A stretch of 64,000 bases of DNA from contig JALEFZ010000021.1 of assembly GCA_022760475.1 (NCBI GenBank), positions 1 through 64,000 on the forward strand. Direction: 5' to 3'. Each line of letters starts with the position of its first letter. Position 1 is the first letter of the stretch. This stretch comes from Bacteroidia bacterium. Lineage in GTDB: Bacteria; Bacteroidota; Bacteroidia; J057. Under the pieces are notes generated by a model. That model saw only the letters and a program-made list of their open reading frames with translations, made no database searches and was not told the origin of the DNA. Position numbers and translations under genes: made by a program. Below, in pieces: positions 11,301-19,326 of the stretch.

Positions 11301-11542
11301 CCCAATTGGGTATCCTTGATCCGTATGGAAACACCCACCAGGGCTTGTCCATCACCATCTGTAACCGTCCCCTCAACCTTCGCAAAACTTTGGTGAAGGT
11401 TGTTGGGTATCTCTTTTGCTGATAATTGATCAGCCATCATTGGAAGTGAAACAAGCAGGAGGAGTGTCAGAAAGGCTTTACTCCATCTCATCGCTTGCTT
11501 TGTACAGAATGCTATTCTGTGTAGCGAGTCAGGTTTAGTCAT
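8390..11542 (-). CDS. SusC/RagA-family TonB-dependent outer-membrane transporter
   Basis: A TonB-dependent transporter of about 1050 residues. A cleavable signal is followed by a carboxypeptidase-regulatory-like domain, the VVVGYGTQKKSDLTGSV motif that marks SusC plug domains, the plug, and a 22-stranded barrel ending in an aromatic residue (GVQANF). The reading frame extends to 11590, but a TAATTTTG -7-like element at 11588-11595 would put the transcript start downstream of that codon. I therefore prefer ATG 11542; ATG 11491 (MRWSKAFLTLLLL) is a further option giving a compact signal peptide. It pairs with the SusD gene 34 bp downstream and imports the glycan across the outer membrane. Confidence 0.94.
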   Translation of the reverse strand: MTKPDSLHRIAFCTKQAMRWSKAFLTLLLLVSLPMMADQLSAKEIPNNLHQSFAKVEGTVTDGDGQALVGVSIRIKDTQLGTISQDGGKFSLNVPEGKSVLIFSYYGFKTLEEDIAGRNVVNVSLESETTSLDEVVVVGYGTQKKSDLTGSVSSIKGDEIRSLIAGNPTSALQGKLAGIQIENNGGQPGGAANVFVRGVSSLTNSFPLYVIDGTFAENMNFLNPKDIERIEVLKDASAAAIYGSRAANGVVIITTKRGAYDSKPTVSLDMRIGVETPSRTLDFLDGPGFVAYRQQREENDATGFTIDPAVATYNTDWQDLSLNQGLVQDYGLSVSGGGKDSRYYISGNYFNQDGILVSTGFERYNLRANSEFKLGKLKIQESIGITQGEIERNNWFGRDGSTAPILRENAPENEGGFEAPDFSTHGFGGQNKYALAVLEDNMQTDLNLYGNINLSYEIIKGLTAKLNTGAEYINSHIYAFRPTYFMSNSDAVDNVNDQNDLTDIRSTNLLTLIEPTLSYGGDFGSASRIDAVVGFTQQRIQFRSVGVYLQNLPNNDIQVVGAGNPADVQALLGQDNVSALRSYFGRVNLNLANKYLFSGTIRRDASSKFAPDFRVGYFPSVSVGWKISNEDFWNFDNINLFKIRAGYGTLGSQNIPDYSYQSVFNLTSSTSVNNEVVQGYAQTSLALEDIKWETAITTNVGFDIGLWNNKLNFSIEYYNKSVRDVLVGVNLPSSVGFSQPVIQNVGEINNSGIELEGVWRNLETDFKWNLGFNFSTFNSQIVSLPNPVVGPSVSEDLVRVNRFIEGEAPGVYWGFIIDGVYPTQEAINSDPNLANDPERRGAIQPGDFIRRDLDGDGMITGEDQTILGDPTPDFIYGLNFTGSYKGLDFGIFFQGVQGNEIYNVAKYYNLFWADDNKITDIQRAWTPTNTNTDIPRTTTLDNANNGAPSSFFVEDGSYFRLRTLEIGYTMNMNTVAWMSDLRVFLTGQNLWTLTGYSGYSPDISSVNGGRSAATPFFGVPSNVNPLLGRGLDVRAYPNTSSLIFGVQANF

Positions 11543-11587
11543 CAATAGTAGCAATTTAATAGTCCTGAAAAGATGTAAATAGAAAAT

Positions 11588-11595
11588 CAAAATTA
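11588..11595 (-). promoter_or_regulatory. Candidate -7 element upstream of the susC-like gene
   Basis: Read on the minus strand this is TAATTTTG, a full match to the Bacteroidota -7 consensus TAnnTTTG. A TTG lies 23 bp upstream (complement of 11619-11621), slightly wider than the usual 19-21 bp spacing to the -33 TTTG. It would place the transcription start near 11580, between the first in-frame ATG and the preferred start. Confidence 0.45.
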
Positions 11596-11683
11596 TGCTA
11601 TGATAGTCTATGCTACTACAATGTAAGAAAAAATTGACTTAACACAAATCTGTGCTTTGATCTATATGAGTTTTAAGAATATG

Positions 11684-12706
11684 TTAGAGGGAATTTCTGT
11701 TTAGTAAAGTTGAGTCCAGGGTCATTTGAAGCGTTTTTTTCTCCTGGACAAATTTTCCCGCCAATACTCCCATTTTTTTGAAATCAACAGAAATGGTGGT
11801 GATTCCTCCGGCCAGAATTTCCTTTACAATGTTGTCATTATGGGAGATGATCCCGATGTCCTTTCCAATTTGATAACCATTTGTGAGACAGTCTTTAATC
11901 ATTTGGTAAAGGTTGTTATCGCTTATAAAAATGTAGAAGTGATCTTTTTGAATGCTACCCTCTACATAGGATGGAAATATTTCGGCCGGGATGTTTTGAC
12001 TTTTTACAAACTTGCTGAAGCCGCATTTAATGCCTTCAGGGTAATCGGAGTCATTCCTAAAGAATAGTACTGCTTTCTTGTATTGTTTGATTTGGTCCTG
12101 GAGTTTGAGCAGCATATTAAATGTGGTCTCCTCAAATTCCTGGGTAACGTAAGAATAAGCAGGGCCCAGATTGATATACCTGTCTATGATCAGAAGTTTC
12201 TCAGGTGGAATTTGCTTCAACTTTTCAGCTACCCGCGTGGATTGCGTGGGTGCAATCACATACATGCCATACTTTTTGTCAATATTTGACAGAATGGTAT
12301 CAAATAGCGTTTCATTATTATGATGGAAAAAAACATCCAATTGCACATTGGGGCCCAGGGTAGACCTGAATGAATTGTAGAAGTCCTCCTGGAAGGTATG
12401 GAATGCATAAAGAATCAATGCAACTTTCAACTGTTGCTGCGTCTCTTCACTGGCAATGTAGTAACCCTTTAGCTTTTTTGATTCCACCAAACCTCTGTCT
12501 TTCAGGTCTTCGTAGGCTTTTACAATGGTTTTTCTGGCAAATCCCAATTCTGCTACGGCTTCATTTATGGAAGGGAGTTTGTCTCCTTTTTTTAATTTAT
12601 TTTCATCAATTGCCTGGAGAACTCCTAATACCAGTTGTTCGTGTTTTGAGAAATTATTATCCTTACTTAAAGCATAAATGGTATTGTAGAGAGGCTTGTA
12701 TGACAT
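11684..12706 (-). CDS. GntR-family transcriptional regulator with substrate-binding-like sensor domain
   Basis: A 340-residue regulator. Residues 1-75 form a GntR winged helix (KLPSINEAVAELGFARKTIVKAYEDL, with the SINE..LGFARKTV-type recognition helix). The rest resembles a LacI/periplasmic-binding-protein fold (ALILYAF near 95, GIISHNDN near 286, ITTISVDFKKMGVLAG near 302-317). Such chimeras in Bacteroidota sense a sugar and sit next to the SusCD loci they control. It is the first gene of the minus-strand carbohydrate cluster, 93 bp upstream of the longest susC-like frame, and is the obvious candidate regulator of that operon. Whether it represses or activates cannot be told. Confidence 0.85.
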   Translation of the reverse strand: MSYKPLYNTIYALSKDNNFSKHEQLVLGVLQAIDENKLKKGDKLPSINEAVAELGFARKTIVKAYEDLKDRGLVESKKLKGYYIASEETQQQLKVALILYAFHTFQEDFYNSFRSTLGPNVQLDVFFHHNNETLFDTILSNIDKKYGMYVIAPTQSTRVAEKLKQIPPEKLLIIDRYINLGPAYSYVTQEFEETTFNMLLKLQDQIKQYKKAVLFFRNDSDYPEGIKCGFSKFVKSQNIPAEIFPSYVEGSIQKDHFYIFISDNNLYQMIKDCLTNGYQIGKDIGIISHNDNIVKEILAGGITTISVDFKKMGVLAGKFVQEKKTLQMTLDSTLLNRNSL

Positions 12707-12799
12707 TAGCGGGACAAAAGTTACTGGAATATTCGTACAAGTTACACAATATAAATGCCTTCTTCCAAATGGGTAAAAGAGGGTACTATACCGGTTTTG

Positions 12800-13567
12800 T
12801 TATGGAAATATCACCTGAACCCCTTGATCTTCAATTTCCTGGATCATATCCTTGGGTGCCCGCTCATCCGTGATGAGGACATCAACATCATTGACTTCAC
12901 ATATTTTACCAAAACCTCTCAAACCAAATTTGGAGGAATCGCATAGTACAATGGTTCGCTGTACAGATTCAATCATCCTCCTGTTTAGATGAGCTTCCAT
13001 CATATTGGAAGTTGTCAAACCAAAATCAGGACTAATGCCATCCACTCCCAGAAATAGGGTTTGGCAAGCGAAGTTTGAAAGCATTTCTTCTGCGTATGGA
13101 CCTACGGCTGTATTGGCTCCTTTGCGTACCTGCCCCCCCAATTGGATCAACTCTATGGCATTGTGGTCAAGCAAAGCGAAGGAAACATTCATAGCTGCCG
13201 TAAGGACAGTATATGATCCATCCCCAGGAAGCGCCCTTGCAAAGGCCAGGGTGGTGGTTCCTGAACCGATAATCATAGATTCTCCGGATTCGACCAATTC
13301 GACGGCTTTTGACGCAATCGCCTCCTTCTCATCAGCCCACAGCAATTCCTTTTCATTTACCGGCCGTTCTACCGTTTGGGAAGGTCGGAAGCTGGCACTG
13401 CCATGGCTCCTGAAAAGCATTTTTCGATCTTCAAGGGTTTTGAGATCTTTTCGAATCGTAACCAAAGAAACCCCTAACTCCTTTGCGAGTTCTTTTACCC
13501 TAACATAGCCCTTCATTTCAAGCCTCTTTAAAATCATTGAATGCCTTTCGGCAATGGTCATCTCCAT
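12800..13567 (-). CDS. DeoR/GlpR-family transcriptional repressor
   Basis: A 255-residue DeoR-family regulator. The N-terminal helix-turn-helix (about 6-57) has the family signature VRVKELAKELGVSLVTIRKDLKTLE. The C-terminal sugar-phosphate sensor domain has the GSGTTTLAFARALP motif near 97-110 and a DGISPDFGLTTSN segment near 175-187. It is divergent from glpD with 145 bp between them, the arrangement of GlpR-type regulators that respond to glycerol 3-phosphate. TTCG/CGAA dyads in that gap support local control. The effector is inferred, and another sugar phosphate is possible. Confidence 0.88.
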   Translation of the reverse strand: MEMTIAERHSMILKRLEMKGYVRVKELAKELGVSLVTIRKDLKTLEDRKMLFRSHGSASFRPSQTVERPVNEKELLWADEKEAIASKAVELVESGESMIIGSGTTTLAFARALPGDGSYTVLTAAMNVSFALLDHNAIELIQLGGQVRKGANTAVGPYAEEMLSNFACQTLFLGVDGISPDFGLTTSNMMEAHLNRRMIESVQRTIVLCDSSKFGLRGFGKICEVNDVDVLITDERAPKDMIQEIEDQGVQVIFP

Positions 13568-13647
13568 AATTTGCTTTCCATTTCTGATTCAAAGTTATGA
13601 AATCTTATTGATTGGTTTCGTTTTCTTGTTAATTTTTGGTTAAATAT

Positions 13648-13683
13648 TTCGAATCGTTTCTTTTTTTCTTTCGTATTAACGAA
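13648..13683. promoter_or_regulatory. Candidate DeoR/GlpR operators between the repressor and glpD
   Basis: Two TTCG/CGAA-type dyads lie in the divergent gap. The clearer is TTCGT-ATTA-ACGAA at 13670-13683; the other is TTCGAA at 13648-13653. GlpR/DeoR family operators are built from such half-sites. The nearer dyad ends 29 bp before the glpD start codon, so bound repressor could block the promoter. Confidence 0.45.
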
Positions 13684-13712
13684 TATGCGTCCAAACTTAA
13701 TAAAGTAAATAC

Positions 13713-15308
13713 ATGTTAAACAGAGCAAAAGCAATTGAAAGCATTTCAAAAGACAGGGTCTGGGACCTTGTGATAGTGGGAGGAGGATCGACTGGGCTGG
13801 GAGTTGCCATAGATGCCATCTCCAGGGGCTACAGTGTTGCTTTGCTGGAAAAGGTAGACTTCGCCAAAGGGACCTCCAGTCGTAGTACCAAACTGGTACA
13901 TGGGGGAGTAAGGTACCTGGCACAGGGAGATGTATTTCTTGTGATGGAAGCCTTAAAAGAAAGAGGTAGGCTGCTTAAGAATGCTCCTCACCTTACCAGA
14001 AATCAATCTTTTGTAATTCCTGTTTATACATGGTTTGACCTGGTGCAATATACCGTTGGGCTTACGCTTTATGATTTGCTTGCAGGTGGGCTCAGTCTGG
14101 GCAGGTCGCATTTCATAAATAAAGAAAAGACCCTTGAATACATTCCAACCATCAATCCTGATGGATTGAAAGGAGGAGTAGTCTACTATGATGGGCAGTT
14201 TGATGACAGCCGTCTTGCCCTTAGCGCTGCTCAAACAGCAGCGGCAGAAGGCGCGGCGATCCTGAACCACTTTGAAGTGAAATCCTTACTCAAAGACGAT
14301 TCAGGAAAGGTAGAGGGAGTTGAGGCAAAAGACCTTGAAACGGGCAAATCCTACAAACTACAAGCCAGGGCAGTGGTGAATGCTACAGGGGTATTCGTAG
14401 ATGATATTTTACAAATGGATGCGCCTGCTCAAAGAAAAATGATCCGCCCATCTCAGGGAGTCCATGTAGTTCTGGACAGGTCATTCCTACCGAGTGATCA
14501 TGCCATCATGATACCCAAAACTTCCGATGGAAGGGTGCTTTTCTGTGTGCCCTGGCACGACAAGGTAGTCGTTGGGACGACGGACACCCTCCTGGAAGAA
14601 CCTTCTGAGGAGCCGAAAGCACTGGAAAAGGAGATTGATTTTATTCTTGAAACCGCCCAGGCAAACCTGGCTAAGAAACCTCAAAGGTCAGATGTCCTGG
14701 CTACCTTTGCTGGGCTTAGACCCTTGGCAGCACCGAAAGAGGAAGGCAAGAGCACCAAAGAAATTTCTCGCAGCCACAAAGTTCTGGTTTCAGAAAGCGG
14801 ACTATTGACCGTAACCGGAGGAAAATGGACAACCTTTAGGAAGATGGGGGAGGATACCATCGAGAAGGCGGTTAAGCTGGGGAGGTTAGAAAGGAAAGAA
14901 AGCAATTCTGTGAAGCAGCACTTCTACGGCTATTCTGAAGAAAATAACCTACCTGAATATCTTCGAGTCTATGGTACAGATGTAGCAAAAATCAGGGAAT
15001 TGGAGGCATTAAACCCTCAATGGAGTGAATTGCTCCACCCAGATCATCCTTATACAGTCGCCCAGTTGATTTTTGCCATTCGCGAGGAGGGGGCATTGAC
15101 GGTAGAGGATTTCCTGGCAAGAAGGATTAGGTTGTTGTTCCTGGATTCAGAAGCTGCTGTGAGCGTTGCCCCTAAAGTGGCCCAGGTCATGGCAACTGAA
15201 TTGGGAAAAGATGCTTCATGGATTGATTCCCAAATCGCATCTTTCCTCAAAACAGCTGAATCCTATCAGGTGCTTCCACCTGCCGGAGAATTGAACTCTG
15301 CAATTTGA
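13713..15308 (+). CDS. glpD: Glycerol-3-phosphate dehydrogenase, FAD-dependent (GlpD)
   Basis: A 531-residue flavoenzyme oxidising glycerol 3-phosphate to dihydroxyacetone phosphate at the inner face of the cytoplasmic membrane, passing electrons to quinone. The FAD-binding motif IVGGGSTGLG is at 21-30. The family motif KGTSSRSTKLVHGGVRYL is near 52-69, and RPSQGVHVVLD and GTTDT motifs lie in the middle. A helical C-terminal domain (from about 390) ends the protein. It is divergent from a DeoR/GlpR-type regulator, as in glp regulons, but no glycerol kinase or facilitator gene is in the window. Its stop lies 4 bp from the stop of the convergent peptidase gene, leaving no room for a terminator. 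Confidence 0.93.
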   Translation: MLNRAKAIESISKDRVWDLVIVGGGSTGLGVAIDAISRGYSVALLEKVDFAKGTSSRSTKLVHGGVRYLAQGDVFLVMEALKERGRLLKNAPHLTRNQSFVIPVYTWFDLVQYTVGLTLYDLLAGGLSLGRSHFINKEKTLEYIPTINPDGLKGGVVYYDGQFDDSRLALSAAQTAAAEGAAILNHFEVKSLLKDDSGKVEGVEAKDLETGKSYKLQARAVVNATGVFVDDILQMDAPAQRKMIRPSQGVHVVLDRSFLPSDHAIMIPKTSDGRVLFCVPWHDKVVVGTTDTLLEEPSEEPKALEKEIDFILETAQANLAKKPQRSDVLATFAGLRPLAAPKEEGKSTKEISRSHKVLVSESGLLTVTGGKWTTFRKMGEDTIEKAVKLGRLERKESNSVKQHFYGYSEENNLPEYLRVYGTDVAKIRELEALNPQWSELLHPDHPYTVAQLIFAIREEGALTVEDFLARRIRLLFLDSEAAVSVAPKVAQVMATELGKDASWIDSQIASFLKTAESYQVLPPAGELNSAI

Positions 15309-15312
15309 TCTA

Positions 15313-17235
15313 TCAAGGTCTTCCCTTGGTCCATAATTCGAAGAGCATTTTTTGCTTTTCACTCATATCTGCCTGATTCATAGGGAAAGAAAGCCTCCAT
15401 ATTTTTCGCTTCTTGCTTTTAAGTTGGATAGAAACTTGTTGGGGCTTTCCATCTCTTATGATATCAATGGTGAACTCTGAGTCATTGTCCCTCAAGCGTG
15501 CAGTTTCAGGATCAAAGTCATAATACCTTAGCATATTGGGTTCTTTGATGATATCACCTTGCTTAAATGGAGTATTTGCCCCTTCCTTTATTTTTAGAAC
15601 CTTCGTATTTCCATCTCTTGAATCTGAAATAATCCTGACATCCTTTCTGCGACCCCAAGGCAAGCCTGGGAAAACTTGGGAGATGCTATCTGTATATGAA
15701 ATCCCCACCTTTTCAAAGCCAGCCTTGATATCCAATTCCTTGCTACCCATGATGTAATCATTGAAAAAATGGATGAGGTCAGGGTGGACTTCATTAACAA
15801 AAATATTGATCAATTCATCTTCAGGGATGGATTTGTCTGAGCCGTACGTTTTACTCAAGTTAAATACAACATCCTTCAACGTCTTTTTTCCATCGGTGAG
15901 GTCCATGATTTCAAAATCCAGCAACATCGCTAAAACCGCCCCTCTGGTGTAGACCTTTCCATATTGCTTTTTATAGGGCTTGTCAAATACATTTTCACTC
16001 ATAGCCGTGAATGACATTCCCTCCGGCCAATCCAGTCCATCACTTATTTTATTTTTGAAATTCGAATTCAAGGAAATATGCAGTGGCACCAAGCCTCCCT
16101 GAAGTTGAATTAATTCTGCAAAGTATTCTGTTACCCCCTCGTATAGCCAGAGATGCTTTGACATCTTGGGGGAGGCATAGTCAAAATTTCCAATATATTC
16201 GGAGTGAACACTCAGGGGGGCGTAGATGTGCATGAATTCGTGGATGGCAATATCCGGCAGTTCCTTTTCGTGCCCCTTATCATAAATTCCAGGCAAGTAA
16301 TACATCGATGAAGTTCCATGCTCAAGGGCTCCTGAGCCCAGCATACTTTTTAGCCCAAGTCCTGAGATCAACCTAAATGTACGAAAAGGGCCATTCTTGC
16401 CATCTTCTATTATCTTGTTCATCACCTTTTGGAGCTTGGTTTTGTCTGTATAAAAAATCAGGTAGCTATAATTATCAACAGGGGTTTCGCCTACAAATTT
16501 TTCTATGGCTTCCATAACTTCCTCCAGGACAATTGCCATTCTGTAGGAAGATGAATCGAAGGGAGTATGAGCGGCCACGCTGACTTCTGTATTTGCTACA
16601 TTGACTAAGGCTGATTGTTGAGGTGTAACAAGTATAGGATGGTCGATGACTTCATGATAGTTCTCCAAATGAAAATGGGTGCCTTGATCATGTTGGGTTT
16701 TTGGGGCACTGGCAAAGGCATTCATGCCTCCTGGAAGTAATAGACTGATCTGATAGGGCTTTTCGATCCCCTCACTGACATACCCAAACATTCCCCCATT
16801 GATGACTGCATATTCGTCTGGAATGAACGCACATCCTGCAGGAGGAAAAATAAATGGAAGATAAAAACCCTTCCAGGTTGACTTAAAGGTATAAGAGATT
16901 TTACTCAAACCTCCTTCCTGGATGATGAAACTATTTTTCTTCTTCCTTTTTACCTTGAGGTGGGCACCTGATTCATCGAAAGCCTTAAATTTTGTCACAA
17001 ATCTTCCATAGTCATATTCTGCATAAGTTCCTGGAACTGTTTTGGGAAGTTGAAAAGTGGTTCCCTCTTTGGGGCGAAAACTTTCAGGGATATCCAGAAT
17101 GACCTCTACCTTGTGTGTTTTGTGGTCTTTAAGGTTAATAGAATATTGGTATGTGGGCTGGGCGTAGGTAGATGTTTTTGGTATTAAAATGGCCAGAAAG
17201 CCCAAAATAAAGGCGGTGCATTTTTTCATGTTCAT
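15313..17235 (-). CDS. M61-family (glycyl aminopeptidase-like) metallopeptidase
   Basis: A 640-residue secreted or periplasmic zinc peptidase. After a signal peptide (cleavage near TYAQ, residue 26) comes an N-terminal beta domain. The gluzincin active site follows, with HEFMH at 332-336 and the third zinc ligand in EGVTEYFAE (E366). The C-terminal region (about 510-610) looks like a degenerate PDZ domain, as in other M61 proteins. M61 enzymes remove N-terminal glycine or alanine residues from peptides. It is divergent from the kptA-like gene, with 144 bp between them. Confidence 0.82.
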   Translation of the reverse strand: MNMKKCTAFILGFLAILIPKTSTYAQPTYQYSINLKDHKTHKVEVILDIPESFRPKEGTTFQLPKTVPGTYAEYDYGRFVTKFKAFDESGAHLKVKRKKKNSFIIQEGGLSKISYTFKSTWKGFYLPFIFPPAGCAFIPDEYAVINGGMFGYVSEGIEKPYQISLLLPGGMNAFASAPKTQHDQGTHFHLENYHEVIDHPILVTPQQSALVNVANTEVSVAAHTPFDSSSYRMAIVLEEVMEAIEKFVGETPVDNYSYLIFYTDKTKLQKVMNKIIEDGKNGPFRTFRLISGLGLKSMLGSGALEHGTSSMYYLPGIYDKGHEKELPDIAIHEFMHIYAPLSVHSEYIGNFDYASPKMSKHLWLYEGVTEYFAELIQLQGGLVPLHISLNSNFKNKISDGLDWPEGMSFTAMSENVFDKPYKKQYGKVYTRGAVLAMLLDFEIMDLTDGKKTLKDVVFNLSKTYGSDKSIPEDELINIFVNEVHPDLIHFFNDYIMGSKELDIKAGFEKVGISYTDSISQVFPGLPWGRRKDVRIISDSRDGNTKVLKIKEGANTPFKQGDIIKEPNMLRYYDFDPETARLRDNDSEFTIDIIRDGKPQQVSIQLKSKKRKIWRLSFPMNQADMSEKQKMLFELWTKGRP

Positions 17236-17379
17236 GCTGTTTTTAAAAATAAATTAATGAGCAATGGATCACTCCAGGTAGGGGAATTGCTATTATTGTA
17301 ATCCTTACAAAAAACAATATTTTGATACAGGCGTATTAATGAAAAATATAAATATTATTCATTTGAAAAAAGCACAAAC

Positions 17380-17937
17380 ATGAATCAAAAGAAAATAATC
17401 CAGAGGTCTAAGTTCCTCTCTCTGGTACTTCGACACAAACCCGAAAAAATAGGCATTCAGCTAGATGAGAACGGATGGGTGAAAGTCAACCATCTCCTTA
17501 AAGCCTTGTCTGAAAAGAAACAGCCCCTTTCGATTGAGGAGCTGGAAGAAGTTGTGGAGAAAAACAATAAGAAGCGTTTTGCCTTCAACGAAGATAAATC
17601 CTTAATCCGTGCTTCTCAGGGACATTCTGTAGACATCAAGCTTGGCTATGAGGCCATTGCTCCACCTGAAACTCTTTTTCATGGCACCGCGACCCGATTC
17701 CTGGAATCCATAAGGGAGAAGGGGCTGATAAAGGGCAATAGGCATCATGTTCACCTTTCCGCTGAGCTGGATACGGCCTCCAAGGTGGGGGCCAGGCATG
17801 GAAAATTAGTGGTCTTGAAGGTAAGAAGTGCGGATATGGCCAAGGAAGGGTTTGAATTCTACAGAAGTGAAAACGGAGTTTGGTTGACCGATCATGTTCC
17901 TGTAGAATTCCTGATTTTCCCTGAGTTAATCATTTGA
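17380..17937 (+). CDS. kptA: RNA 2'-phosphotransferase (Tpt1/KptA family)
   Basis: A 185-residue protein of normal length for KptA. It has the N-terminal winged-helix motif SKFLSLVLRHKPEKIGI (R18-H19), then the NAD-binding half with LFHGTATRFLESIREKGL and HHVHLS (about 108-128). The family transfers an internal 2'-phosphate from RNA to NAD+, releasing ADP-ribose 1'',2''-cyclic phosphate. In fungi this finishes tRNA splicing; the role in bacteria is not established. Its stop codon overlaps the end of the convergent helicase gene by 12 bp. Confidence 0.9.
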   Translation: MNQKKIIQRSKFLSLVLRHKPEKIGIQLDENGWVKVNHLLKALSEKKQPLSIEELEEVVEKNNKKRFAFNEDKSLIRASQGHSVDIKLGYEAIAPPETLFHGTATRFLESIREKGLIKGNRHHVHLSAELDTASKVGARHGKLVVLKVRSADMAKEGFEFYRSENGVWLTDHVPVEFLIFPELII

Positions 17938-19326
17938 TGGTGGGGGAGTAGGTTGAGAATTTCCACCTTCATTGTTTCTGGGACCTCTGTTTCTGTTATT
18001 AGGTCTCCTTCTTTTCTTCTTTTTATTGGGGTTGTAGCTATTACCTTCTCCTCTTGGCCTCTGACCTCCCTCGCCAGATCGCTGTCTGTTATTGGAATGC
18101 CTGCCTGATCTGTTTCCTCCCTTTCCTCTTCGCTGATTGTTACCTCTTCCACGCCCATTTCCTCCCTTTTTGCGGGGATTATAGGTTGGGGTTTCACCCA
18201 GTTCTTCAGGCACATCCAGTTTGGGAACTTCCTGCTCGATGAGTTTTTCTATTCTGGCGAACTTATGCTGGTCTTTTGGGCTGATAAATGTCAAGGCAGT
18301 ACCTGTGCTGCTTGCCCTGGCTGTACGCCCAACTCGGTGGACATAATCGTCCGCATCGTGAGGGACATCAAAGTTGAGCACATGGCTCAGGTTATCAATA
18401 TCTATCCCCCTGGCAAGTACGTCTGTACCAACGAGGAACCTGAACTCCTTGTTTTTGAATTTGCGAAGGGTGTCCATTCGTTCTTCCTGATCTTTGTCGG
18501 AATGAATGGCAAATATGTCGTAGTTCTTTCTTTTGAGTTTTTTTGTTATTTCATCTACACTGGCTTTAGAGGCAGCAAAGATGATCATGCTATCGATCTC
18601 CTCCTCTTCCAGAATCCCTTCCAGCAAGGGAATCTTTTGCTCCGGGTAGACCATATAAGCTCCAAGTGTAACTCCTTCCGCTGGTTTGGCCAGGTTCAGG
18701 TTGATGGTTTCGGGTTCCTTCAGGATATCAGTGGTCAGCCTTCTAATTTTTGGAGGCATGGTAGCAGAAAACATCAGGGTCTGACGATTCTCTCTATCAG
18801 GAAGTCCTGAAATGATCTTGACGATGTCTCCATAAAACCCCATGTCAAGCATTTTGTCAGCTTCATCTAGGATGACAACCTCGACCTCACTGAAATCCGT
18901 AGCTCCCAGGGACATGAAAGTGAGCAATCGTCCAGGGGTAGCAACTACGATATCAGCTCCGTTTTTTACTCCAAATTTTTGTCTGTCAAAATCTTTGGGG
19001 TTTCCGCCTCCATAAACTGCCACAGAAGAAACTCCTGTAAAGTAGGAAAGAGCATCAACATTTTGATCAATTTGTTCTGCCAATTCTCGTGTAGGACAAA
19101 TGATTACAGCTCGGGTTTTGTTGCTTGGAGATTTTGTAAGTCGATTGATGGTGGGGATGAGGTAGGCAGCTGTTTTTCCTGTCCCTGTTTGCGCACAGGC
19201 AATCAGGTCTTTGCCCTCCAAAACTAGAGGTATGGCCTGTGCCTGAATGGGCGTGGCGGTTTCAAATCCCAATGCATCTATCCCGTCAAATACTATATCC
19301 TCAAGGGGAAATTCTGAAAAGTTCAA
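17926..19326 (-). CDS. DEAD-box ATP-dependent RNA helicase with RGG/N-rich tail
   Basis: A 466-residue DEAD-box helicase. Visible motifs are Walker A AQTGTGKT (45-52), PTRELA near 78-83, GG and TPGR, DEAD (154-157), SAT (187-189), and in domain 2 ARGIDID and HRVGRTARA. From about residue 372 the tail is rich in Arg, Gly, Asn and Gln. It is a low-complexity RNA-binding tail like those of cold-shock or ribosome-assembly helicases (RhlE/CsdA type). The protein should unwind structured RNA in the cytoplasm. Its upstream region is a long gap with a strong hairpin, which may be regulatory. Confidence 0.93.
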   Translation of the reverse strand: MNFSEFPLEDIVFDGIDALGFETATPIQAQAIPLVLEGKDLIACAQTGTGKTAAYLIPTINRLTKSPSNKTRAVIICPTRELAEQIDQNVDALSYFTGVSSVAVYGGGNPKDFDRQKFGVKNGADIVVATPGRLLTFMSLGATDFSEVEVVILDEADKMLDMGFYGDIVKIISGLPDRENRQTLMFSATMPPKIRRLTTDILKEPETINLNLAKPAEGVTLGAYMVYPEQKIPLLEGILEEEEIDSMIIFAASKASVDEITKKLKRKNYDIFAIHSDKDQEERMDTLRKFKNKEFRFLVGTDVLARGIDIDNLSHVLNFDVPHDADDYVHRVGRTARASSTGTALTFISPKDQHKFARIEKLIEQEVPKLDVPEELGETPTYNPRKKGGNGRGRGNNQRRGKGGNRSGRHSNNRQRSGEGGQRPRGEGNSYNPNKKKKRRRPNNRNRGPRNNEGGNSQPTPPPSND

